Below, one piece after another: positions 52,831 to 64,000 of a DNA stretch of 64,000 bases; position 1 is the first letter of the stretch; each line of letters opens with the position of its first letter. Under the pieces are notes generated by a model. That model saw only the letters and a program-made list of their open reading frames with translations, was not told the DNA's origin and searched no databases. The DNA is from Antedon mediterranea (lineage: Eukaryota > Echinodermata > Crinoidea > Comatulida > Antedonidae), in the NCBI RefSeq assembly GCF_964355755.1, contig NC_092677.1, forward strand, positions 9,012,601-9,076,600, read 5' to 3'. A program made the position numbers and the translations under genes.

Positions 52831-55800
52831 TAAATAGCAAATAAAGTAGTAATGTACAGCATATTTTGATATTGATATAACATTCGATTAAGTATGGTAC
52901 TTGTATATTCATTTATCATATTTACAATGTATATCAGTGGATCTGTGGACAGTCTTAAACATGACCTAACGACGTAACGTAACATGTGACTTCCTCTTTG
53001 TTATCAACCACTATCGCAAAAAGTGGTTGTTATGCCTCCGTGATTTCATATAAGTAGTAAATTTCAGGATATGGTAGATTTTTTAGCTTAATTTAGATAG
53101 AATAATATTGGATACACACAATTTAAAACAGTAAAAATCAGATCAAAATGGCCGCATCATTAGAAACCAAAATAGAAACATGGTACTATGTTACAGTGAA
53201 TGAAAACTAGTTATACGAGTCCTCCGTCCTCGATCTATAACATAAGCCAAATTATAATATCTACTGGATGTAGCTATCCACTAGTGGTATTTCAACACCT
53301 GTAGGCTATTCTCCAAATATGTGGTAATTTATTACCAGTAAAAGCAATTATTACGTAATTTAATTGTGATTTTAAACTGTAATTACTCCCTTGTCAATAA
53401 GAACCTAATGGTGTCCTTCAATTTTTGGATTGCTGAGAAATAATCATTTACTAATACACTACTTGTAAACCAAAAACATCTACTTATTATACCTCTTTGT
53501 TGAACCTCCTTTCATAATTTCTGAAGATTTTTTTCAGGGAATCTTTATTGATATAATATACTGTATGGTTTAATACAGTATTTACGATAAACTTTCAAAG
53601 TTTGTTAAAGATAATATGTCCATCATGATTTATTATTTTATATTTGATCATTTGTTTTCTCGCAGGTTTTGTATCTCTAAATAGACTCCCTTCCCTAACC
53701 CAAACTATTCACCATATGGTTGAATTACAAATTTTAAAAACTTTGAAGCATTTGACATTAAGCCAAAGTTTGATAGCTGCAAAATGTCCAATATTATCAT
53801 TTAAACAGCTTTAAAATGTCTAGATTATTTTTTAGTGAACATCGAATCAATTATAATACTCATCTTTGTCAAGATAAACCACACAAAGTATGATAGAAAA
53901 AGTAAATACAATTTACAGGAAGTATTGCTTTAGCTGATGCACTTTAGTCAATTGCTCTGAAAGATTGAGTTAGATAAATATAGAAGAGTACCGTAATTTC
54001 AACGACTGTAATTTCAACGACTACAATTTCTACAACAATATCTCTATTTTTCTTGCTTGCATAAACATGTTACGAAATAGCAACAAGAACAAGACTTGCT
54101 TAAATTAAATATAAAAATATCGTGATATCTGGCAGGCGGATTTCAGTTGATGATTTTGTGCTAACGAGATTGATAAGAATAAAACATAAAATTGTTCACT
54201 ACCACTTACACGTCCTTAGATTCGTTAAGCATGTAACGTCGCAGACGTATTATGCCATTTGAGTAGTCTACAGTTTATGATAATGAGTTATCGGCAGCTG
54301 CCAACGTAATGCATAAGAGAAACCAATGAGTCTGGATAGGGAAGAGGACAAAAAATGATATTCTGCAAATATGAATGATTTTTCTCTCAACTTCTATTTA
54401 AAAGCGGTAACTAAACAAATGGAAATAACACACTTTAAATACAAACATGATTCAACACGTCAATGTGATCTATCAATAAATGTAAATCACTACTTATATA
54501 CTGTAACTCACTAGATAGCACCATTTTGATTTTAGAGAAATTGTCTATTTAAGGTAGATTGTTTGTGGAAATAATACTATTTCAACAGTATAAGAAATCT
54601 AAATACAAACCTAGTAAATATAATTGTTTTTTAATTAAAAAAAAAAAATTCATTGTGTGTGTTTGTGAGTGGATAGAAATAGACCAAAAGCAAGCTACCT
54701 CTTATTTCGTTGCTTGTAACAAAATTTGTTTCTTTTTCTTTCTCTCAGAATAAATAAAATTTTGCCCCATAAAATTCAAATACTTCTCTAAAAAACCACA
54801 AATTACAAGGAACCAGATGAATTTAACCAATAAAAGGCATACCATGCCTTGTTTTTTCAGACAATTAATCTTATGTATTCACAATGCTCATAACTTCCAA
54901 TTAAATACTGCAGAAAATACATTTTAGAATTTAAACCAAGAGTTGCTCTTCAATTTTTATAACATAAAATAATTCATAATTTTTTCAAGCACTTTTTACA
55001 AAGTTTTTAAATAAAAAACTACCTGTCTAAAAACGTTATAGCATCAAGTAATCGCCACAGTAAATTAAATTAACTAATACATAACTTAGAATCATATTAA
55101 GCGTGGAAATGAAACGTTAGCAAAACTGAACTAGATTTACACTGTGAATACACAAACAATACAGCTCGCACCGTATTGTTCAAGGTAAGGACTTTTCCAC
55201 AGTAATTTTACAACACATTTTTTACATATATACCAATTATAATTTAATATTATTAGTCACCTTGTGTCAATTTCATTTATATTGATCGAAGTTTCAAATT
55301 GGTGAAGTATTCCGGTGGTACGCACATGACCTCACCCTAGTGGACAATGACCTTTTGTGCCACCTCATTTTCTGAAATCTTTATCGGTTTGATATACAGC
55401 AATGGAGGTGTGCCGAGGACACAAAGTGTACTGGAATTAGTACGTAGCAAAGTATATATATATGTATAAATAATGAAGCGTATATAATAAGTATATGCAG
55501 GCTTATGCATGAAAAATATTACTTTGATATAAAAGACCGACAAGAATAAAATCCAAATATGTATACATTTATCACAAACAGTGTAGTAGAAGCATTCCAG
55601 TTTTAATTACCTTTACTTTTATGTCTTCACATCTTTCATGTTTCAATAAATATAAATTTTGTATCTGTAGGAAAATTCAAGAATAAAAGTAGATGTTTCT
55701 AAAATGAATCTCATAGTATTAGTAATTAGTATTACTGCAGTTGCTGCAGTAATTCCCTTTTTATTTATTGCAATATTGGTTCTGTATGATTTTATTTTGT

Positions 55801-56074
55801 TTACAACTATAGATATACTAAAGAATAATTTACAAATAATAAATTTTACAAATATGGCAATGTATGTATTATTTATTTTTAAAGATTAATCTTTAATATA
55901 AAGCCAAATATTATTTACCAGTTGATAGACTGATATTTGATACATTCTGGCGCGAATATACTAACTCTGTCTGGCTTTCTGACAAAGCGAACAATTGGCA
56001 ACAAAAAAAACATTGTATAATCTTAATAGCTGGATTACCGTCGGTCTAACAATAGAGTTTAAATTTATATTTAC
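52831..56074. other. Non-coding stretch
   Basis: No gene could be supported. Short open frames (for example 55337-55543 on -, 55704-55889 on +) lack domains and splice context. A short ATTTCAACGACT-type repeat lies near 53995-54030. Confidence 0.4.
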
Positions 56075-56152
56075 GGGATTTTCCAGGTAATAAAATTCTG
56101 TTGACTGCAGAAATACTGCAACAAATAAGACTACCAGTCTAAAATTATCCAT
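56075..56152 (-). CDS. Candidate first exon with signal peptide
   Basis: The start ATG (56152-56150) lies in a strong context, CTACCATGG. It opens a 26-codon segment MDNFRLVVLFVAVFLQSTEF followed by YYLENP, and then CCC|gtaaat may be a donor. The hydrophobic core of about 12 residues after a short charged start is what a signal peptide looks like. The remaining exons would lie at lower coordinates on the - strand and were not securely found. It could be chance. Confidence 0.25.
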
Positions 56153-59100
56153 GGTAGAGGCGCGAAAGTATCCTCTATGCTTTGTGTACAGGCTGAAGCT
56201 ACGTTCGTTCAGCTGCTGTGATAATGCATAGGCATCATGTAAAGAGACAAAGTTCATCCGGTACTATGTCTAGTATTTATGCAAATGAGCCAAGGAATGT
56301 AAATATATAGAGACCATCTCAGAGGCTGCGAAGTGGCAAACTACAATGTGGGTCAGAGGTCAGCAACACAATAGCACATACTGATCAAGTATGTCTTTTC
56401 TGCAAGCATTGGATGACTGTTATCTCAATAAAGATTTCGAAAATTGAAGAATTGCCGATAAACACCCAGATACGGCCTCAACGCTGTCTATCAAATAAAT
56501 TTGCGAGGAAATGAGCGACGACTAGGAAAGACAAGATAGAATATTCGTACATATGAAAACGATAAATTTCATAAAGCGTTGGAAAGGAAAAATCAATATT
56601 ATTTTAACCCACACCCACTTTTAAATTTTGTATTCATGCAAAAGAAATGATAACAATAAAGGCTGCTATAAAAAAACATTATTAAATTATTTCAACGAAA
56701 TCTAAACTTAATAAAAAATTACATAATGTATTATCCAATATAAAACAAATTAAGGGTACTGTATAGCTTGGATGTTGGGCTACTAATTTGACATTTTTAT
56801 AATATAACTATTATCATGTTCCTTACATTAAAAGACACTAAAACTCAATTTTGGAAAAGAACAATGATATATTGTTTCAATTTTTAAAGGCGGTGATAAA
56901 ATTTAATACTCGCCATATTTCAAAAATCAAATACTGTACTGAAAAAACAAGATTGTGAGATCAAAATTTAGCATTCATTTTATTATTATTTTTTTCAATT
57001 TCATTCAAACCGATGAAATAATTTGCATACAAAATCTATGCGAAGGATTGAATGTCAAAACTCATTACGCATGCGTACAATACATTGTATCAAGGTGGAT
57101 CAGGCGAAGAAACATAACACGTAAGAAGTGTTTTATTGCAATTTTATACAACAACAAAATAATAGAACAATATTCCATTAATTAAAAGCATGAAGTGCAG
57201 TTTCACGTTTTCATAATGTTCTAAAATCTAAAATAGTAGTGGTATATATTGTCTGTTTCTACAAGAAAAACGATGCGCAGAGCGTGGCAAGCTGTTTCTA
57301 TTTGGCCTCATTCTCAACGAGAACATTAAAAGAGCAATCTGGCATTATGAGCTGAGAAGGGTAGACAACATTACAGTAACATGAATGTTCAAATGTATGT
57401 GATATGACCATTACGTCGTATGGCCTCATTACCAAATATGGTCATGCATGTTATCAGACTATACGTGACAGGTTATAAATGTCGCGCTTTGTCTGGCTTT
57501 GATGGCGTTTAGGCTTTAGAAAACTAACTAAAAAAAGACAACAATAAAATAGCAGAACAGATCAAAAACTCGCCTCTTTTTCATGGATGGAGAAGTAAAA
57601 AAATACAAAGAACAGAGATACAATACAATATCTAGGTTAAAACAATTAATTTTCTATATACAGGTATAGCCTATCAATGAATAGAATTCAATGTTCTTCC
57701 AAAAATAATTGTTCAACAACATGGGAATACTCAAACTACCAGTAAAATGCTAGTATGTTTATATTTAGATCGCTGTATCATACAGTACACAACTTCAAAC
57801 AACATGGCGAAATATCAACTTTGCAACTATGATGCAACTAAATAGTATTCAAAGTCTAGTTGTAGAACATATTTAAACTATGTGCAACTTGGAATTTTTC
57901 AGATTACGTCAACTTCAATTATAAAAAGCAATCGGTGGTTGCCAGCAAGCAGTTTAGCTGACTTGCAATCTGTTCGTATAAGCAAAGCTAACCATTTAAA
58001 TACTTGACATGAATTTGAACAATAAAAATATATTTCTTTTTCTCATCGTTTCTCATAAAAACTTATGGATTGAGGCACTACAGTGTTATGTTCATTTTGT
58101 ATGCCAACAAACTACATCTTTTCAATGTTTAATGTTAAATTTTTACTTTTCTCCAAGTACTTGGTCTAACTTCCACTAAGAAAGGGTTAGTTCTACCCTA
58201 AATTCTTTCTGGCTGTTTTACTTTATAATTCTGATTTACATTTTGCTTATTTTATTTGTATCTCCATTGAGATCCAGCCATGTAATACTCATCAGTAGTG
58301 TCATTTAAGTAATTTGCCTTATGATTTATATAAAATAAGATCTGCCTCTGCTTTTATTAAAGTTCAAAATTATAACATTTAGTAAAGTTAGTGTGATTCC
58401 AAAAAGATTTAAAGTAAAGGTGGAGACTAATAGTGTTTATTTGCAAAGCAACCTTTTAAAAATAATTATATATTACATTCAATTATCACAAAATAGATGA
58501 TTTGTCTGGATATTTAAGGTCGGTATTAAAACGGTAGTCTGTTAAATTTTTATTCTATATATAAAAACCGATTTCAATTCCAAAATTCATTGCTTTCTGG
58601 ATAATAATCCCTTAATTAGTCTGCGAATCTATACTATTAAAAAGAACATCAAAGGCCAGTTAACCACAATCTGCCCATAGGACACAGATGCACAAATTAA
58701 AAGTACTAAATTGGAGACAGCAAAAAGCAGAAGCCATTTTATTTAACGATGATGACATTAGACTGTAAATTGAATCTTAACATGACTTAGCAATTAAATA
58801 CAACAATCATTTGTGACACCACTGTGAAAACAACCGATTTTATGTACAAATCCGCGAAGATAAAAAAGTCGCTCTCAAGGCTTGGGTGCAGGATATGAAA
58901 AGTAGCGCTTAATACAACTTCTAATATCTATCGCTCAGAATCGCTCAAGGGTGATCTAAACGATGTTATCGTCTGGAATAGTCTGCTACAAAGCACCACG
59001 CGGTAGACAGGCCAAGATAACATTAAACATAGAGTTTATGTTCCACTGGGCTTAATAGCTCCCAGTGCTCAAACAAATCAAAAACTGTTCCCATTTCTTT

Positions 59101-61331
59101 CACCTGTAAAGGTCAATATACTCCCAATAATGCTTGATGTTAGATAAGGAGAAAAAAAAGCATTGTATTCAGATATTTTTGTAGCTAGGAGCTCAATCCC
59201 AAGCTTAGCAAATGAGGAAACGAATAGCATATTTGAAAAATAAAAAAAACTAAAGCATCGTTATCAAATGTGCGTCGACAAAAAGAACATTACGCTATTA
59301 ATGTGCAAATGTATTAAAATATATATACAATACCAAATATCATTTAGATAATGTTCCAGTCTAGCTCCGAGTATTGGACCGCTGTGATCACACACCATAA
59401 AGCAATGATCGAGCCATTATAGTTAAAGTACCCAGACAGACATACTTTTTAACCAGCCAATCAGAATGATGACATTTTATTTGTGATATCCAATCATGCA
59501 TTGCAAGAAATTTAAATTTATGGATTTAAAATTGGCTAGATATCGCATTACTTGTGTTTCTAAATTATCTTTTACAACGTTTATTGTAAAAAAGTATAAT
59601 TATTAAGATTTATATATTCATGTTACTTTTTCATGGCACTTTATTGGGAAAATAAGTTTAATTGCAAAGTATTTTTATATAAATAATAAGCAAATTTATT
59701 AACTACTAAGTTCAATTATTACTTTAAGCATCATTAGTGTGTCCACTGCAAAATATTAAATAAATTGTCTACAGTAATGTTCAAGATATAGTCTAATAAC
59801 ATTATCTGTGATTACGGCCACTGGCATCATACTCGGGAGAATCACATGAGTATCAAGCAGTATGTCATATGATTCCACTCCTCAAAAAAAGCCTAAAAAC
59901 CGTCTGGATATATGAAGTCTAAGCATTCTTTGCTTGCCACGTACCTATAGCTAGAAAGATATCGTGAATAATTCCGTTATACTTTAAAAGGTGTTGCTTC
60001 CTACATATCAAATAGTTTAGAAATAGGCCCATATAATATAAACCTACCAAAACAGGCTGGATACATGAAGTCTAAGCTTCATTGCTTACCATGTGCTATT
60101 AGACGCGCCAATATTGGATTCTTCCTGGAAAACCCCTTTTTATAATCACATCCTACTTCACTGAATAATAGGCATGCATGAATAACAATGGTACTGGTTG
60201 TTGTAAAACAATAAATAGAATGCCGTATTGGGCAATTGTGACGCCCCACAAATCATGTATACTTTTTTCTACTTAATACTGCAGCATAAAATATACTGCT
60301 TCCCTATTTAAAGAATAAAAATGTCAATCAAAGATACTATATATAAATAAATTTTTGACCAGTATATATAGGCTTATGAAAAGCAAATTTATATGTGCAA
60401 GTCTTCCACATACAGACTCAACGCCCTACCTAAGTCGAGACTAAATAGTTCCTAACCACTTAATGGGCATGGTGAGAAATAAAAACAAACATCCAGGGTT
60501 TAAGAAATTTATAGCCAATCAACTGAATCAATAACCACAAATTTAAACATATGACTCCAGACAACTGTACAGACTTTAAATTAGATAAATAATCAAACAT
60601 TTATTATACCAGGTAGTATACAACATTGTTCAAAACATAGTTTATCCTCTAACATTTATTGATTAAACAAAAAACGGCAACAAACCTCAGCTTTGGCCAA
60701 AACTCATAATGAACTCGAGCAATTTCAAACAGGTAAATCCCCTTCTCACTCGTTGTCCTAAGTGGGAACCGGTCGATTGTTATCAGACTTGGAAATATGC
60801 CCATATTTGAAAAGCAATATCCAATAGCATGCTCTTACTAAAAACCGCAGCTCATTCATTAACAAAATTAGGTGCTAACTGATGCGTAATGACGAGACAT
60901 TTTACCTATCGGTAAAAGTTAAATATTTGTACGTATTCGTTACTAAACAAAAAGTCTGGTTTATTATGATGAATGGCCCTTGTTCTGTTAATACCAAAAC
61001 TAAGTATCAAAATGGAAAGTTGTGCAATGTATTTTTAGTTAAGAAAAAACATGGCTTTTTATTACGAGTTATAACTGTATAAGCGTTACCGTTTTACAGT
61101 CGGGACATTGTATAACTCAAATAATTCAAAGTACTTTGTTTCCTAACACTAAAAAATGTTATGTTTTAGGAACAAAGTTTCAAATCTTTTAACCTGTAAT
61201 TGTAGACATCTTTTTGAATTTAGATTAATAGTAGTAACTGTAACTTTCTGGTGATTTTTTTGAATGCCATAAGGTCTGTTTTGAAACAATATGGAAGAAA
61301 GTGACTAGGTCAAACACAGAATGTAACTTAA
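56153..61331. other. Non-coding stretch
   Basis: AT-rich DNA with one dispersed repeat copy at 58204-58338. A diverged direct repeat pair also occurs (GAAGTCTAAGCATTCTTTGC near 59915 and GAAGTCTAAGCTTCATTGC near 60067). Open frames at 56955-57185 and 60882-61082 have no recognisable domain. Confidence 0.4.
58204..58338 (+). repeat. Dispersed repeat family copy, degenerate
   Basis: CTTTCTGGCTGTTTTACTTT, then TCTCCATTGAGATCCAGCCA and TAATTTGCCTT ending in a TA-rich tail. It is the same family as 40243-40425, without the hammerhead-like 5' part. Confidence 0.7.
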
Positions 61332-61582
61332 ACCAGGTAGATTAGAGGACATGTACTGAAATCATTTGACCAGGTGGATTAGAGGACATGTACTGAAATC
61401 ATTTGACCAGGTGGATTAGAGGACATGTACTGCAATCATTTGACCAGGTGGATTAGAGGATGTACTGAAATCATTTGACCAGGTGGATTAGAGGATGTAC
61501 TGAAATCATTTGACCAGGTGGATTAGAGGACTATGTAATGAAAGCATTTGACCAGGTGAATTAGAGGACTATGTAATGAAAG
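61332..61582. repeat. 37/34-bp tandem repeat, seven units
   Basis: The unit ACCAGGTGGATTAGAGGACA plus TGTACTGAAATCATTTG appears about seven times. Some units lack three bases after GAGGA, and the last two carry CTATGTAATGAAAG instead. Confidence 0.9.
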
Positions 61583-64000
61583 TTAAATGTTCTCACACTG
61601 CAACGCAAGCATAGTTGTGCTTGACTGAAAATTAGGCATAGCTTCAAACGAGCATATGTGATTGTTCTGAAATCATATGTACATCCCTAATACGTTTTTA
61701 AAACATTGTTCTCGGTCAAGTTGTCCTTTAGTGCAACCATATTCCGTGGTCCTCTCCATGTTTAATATTTCTTTTAGCATTTAGAGTTTCAATCTATGAG
61801 TATATAACCTCTTTGGTTTGATCAAAGATCCTCAAGTTTACATTCAAGCTAGTCCAAAGTAATGCTCAATATCATATGAAAAAGAAAATTACTAATCAAC
61901 TTGATATCAGTATTTAATGTCAAATGAAAACAGGATGGTTCACACTGTCACAAACAGTGAGATCTAAAATGTATAATTTATGATGGCAGACTAGAATACT
62001 TAATAAAAATGAATAAATTAAAATGTCTGAGATACTGGAATAGTCTGCCACAGTGTATTATGCTTCCAAGGTTTTGAGCATTAACAATGTTGACTATGAG
62101 ATACGAAGAGTGAATTATATACAACATTGAAACAATAAAGATAGATAAAAATTTTGAAAATTAAAATGAACAGAGAAGGGATGAGATAAAGAAAAAAATG
62201 GGTTATTAGAGGATGGAATGAAGAGATAATAGATCTTAAGCAGACAGGAACAGGGACATTTAGATTTTTATGTTGGCTGCTACCCTATTAAGTCATTTTT
62301 CTGATAGGCCAATGCGCTAAACGACTGGCACGTCGACTGGCAAATTTTGAATGATCTCCGAAATGATTTTCTGAGAATGTAACTAAGAATGAATTTCAGT
62401 CAAATCTAAGAGTCCCTAATAAGAGAGAATCAGGACTGATCGATACAAAAACTCAAATATGTAACAGTAAATAAAAAGTTTAGTGGCTGTCCAATTGAAT
62501 CCAATTTTTTTTAGTTTAGTTAGTTTAATCAACTGATGCTTAGTTTGTGAATTAATTGTAATAACTATATGTTTTCTACGGATATGAAGTTTGAAATATT
62601 AAGTGAAATAAATGAATTTCCATATTCACTTGAGCCCATTACATTTACCATTCCATAGGAACAATTAATATCCTTAACAACAGTATACCACCGAGTAATC
62701 AATTAACTAATGCAAGATTTTTCATAAATTTTAATGCACAATCCAACCATTTGCATACAATGTACCGGTAGGCCTACCTTTTTCCTACTAAACATAAAAG
62801 GAAAATCCATGAATCCTGTGGGACACTAATGTATAAAATCTTACACACCCCTCCTTCCGTTATTAAAAAATCTTCAAGGGAAGTGGGGCCTTGGGAATAA
62901 AAATGTTGAAGTCATAGTATCTGGGTTACCGCCAGAACAAATATATATACATATATATAATAATAAATCCAAAGGCAAATTACTGAAAAAATGACAATGC
63001 TGTGGGTATCAGTGGCTGGATCTCAATGGAGATACCAAAAAAAAGTGAAAAGCTAAATCAAAACAATAAAGTGAAACAGCCAGAAAAGTTACCAGAACTT
63101 TCAGGCAACACTAGCCCTTCATCAGTGCAAGTGAAGGAATTTGGATAACATCATAGTATAAGAACTGGTTTAAGTGCTGCCTGGGTGGACAGGAATAAAA
63201 GAAATACAACAAAAGGAGACAGGGTGGAGTCTGAATAAGAGTGGAAAACAAAGAAGGTAGCTCAGTAGAGATATAAACAGTTTATATTATTTATTTTAAA
63301 ACATTCACAACACAGCTAACATAGCATTGCTAGATTATAGAAAAAGGACCTCTTTCTATTTCCCTGACTGTTGGAAACTGTCAAAAATTGGATTCAGTCT
63401 ATATATAAGGAAATCAATATAATTTAGGTAACCACAAAGAGGAAAAATTAAGGAAAACTATCCTATATATAAGCATAAATGTTATTTGCATCTGCCTATA
63501 TCGCAGTTGTTTCCTTGAGGAACTTTTACAAATTGTAGCAAAGAAATACATATGTTCGCCAATCTCATCGGCCCCTTTTATACCTACAAACATAAATAAT
63601 GGTACCATTGACCACCAATTTGTCACAATAAATTTAAACAAGCATTTGATTATTCTGCAACTGGCCGCTGCATTCTCGGTAACAGCTATGAAACTTATCT
63701 TGTTATTCAAACTTCTGCTTAATGGTTAGTTCATAACAGCAGCAAAAGAGCATATAAATAAAATGTAGATTTCAGCACATTCTATAACTTGCCATGATTT
63801 TATTTTAATTCTTAACAGTTAATTAATTAGTTCCTTAATTCTTTTACAAAAGCTCAAGATTTGGCAAAAACTTGGTTTGGAAACAATTTTGTATCAAACT
63901 GTGTGATTTAAGATTTTAATCATTCTCTTGGAACAAGAGCTTACTTTTCAATCAAAAGGCTCTGGGACCTTAAAATGACACTTTAGCACTGTGTGACCAC
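61583..64000. other. Non-coding stretch at the end of the window
   Basis: Contains one reversed copy of the dispersed family (62941-63146). The - strand open frame 63414-63710 has no recognised domain. No gene was supported. Confidence 0.4.
62941..63146 (-). repeat. Dispersed repeat family copy with hammerhead-like core
   Basis: On the - strand it reads CACTTGCACTGATGAAGGGC, TAGTGTTGCCTGAAAGTTC, then TTTCTGGCTG, CAGCCACTGATACCCACAGC and a TA-repeat tail. It is the most complete partner of the copy at 40243-40425, and CTGATGA and GAAA are retained (63099-63125). Confidence 0.75.

Noticed and set aside
60882-61082. A 66-residue protein
   Set aside because: No domain, splice context or family likeness, and frames of this length are expected by chance.

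Overview
This window reads as animal (metazoan) nuclear DNA: AT-rich, intron-containing genes with consensus GT/AG splice sites, and abundant non-LTR, Penelope-like, SINE and MITE-type repeats. The protein families and the frequent TAGGCCTA-type words would suit a marine invertebrate deuterostome, possibly an echinoderm. That placement is an inference, not shown by the sequence.

Genes, all on the + strand in the first half. (1) 1132-2590: the last three coding exons of a conserved-looking gene I do not recognise. (2) 5518-11672: a complete five-exon CXorf65 homolog (147 aa by my splicing) with a 25-nt first coding exon. (3) 12832-30720: a complete thirteen-exon TMEM145 ortholog (513 aa by my splicing), with a signal peptide, lumenal domain and seven-helix domain. 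Every exon phase in the two complete genes closes exactly. After 30.7 kb I recognise no complete gene, only weak orphan exons near 33.3, 39.5-40.0, 41.6 and 56.1 kb.

Mobile DNA inside genes. Intron 4 of the CXorf65 homolog carries a 5'-truncated Tx1/L1-type LINE (7478-11306) with endonuclease, reverse transcriptase and a zinc knuckle. Its 3' untranslated end contains a U2 snRNA-like sequence. Stems IIa, IIb, III and IV of that sequence still pair even though many of their bases differ from human U2. Intron 11 of TMEM145 holds two Penelope-like elements head to head (25998-29126), forming a palindrome with arms of about 1.4 kb.

From 30.7 to 64 kb the window is repeat-dominated. It holds a 5S rRNA-derived SINE with a perfect 9-bp target-site duplication, a TA-flanked MITE with perfect ends, and a 3-kb array of nested palindromes. 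It also holds a 365-bp tandem duplication with two tRNA-like genes, minisatellites with 54-, 24-, 16- and 37/34-bp units, and a dispersed family carrying a hammerhead-ribozyme-like core.

The strongest candidate for something undescribed is the LINE whose 3' end mimics a folded U2 snRNA. All family assignments are from memory and reading by eye; no search or folding program was run.
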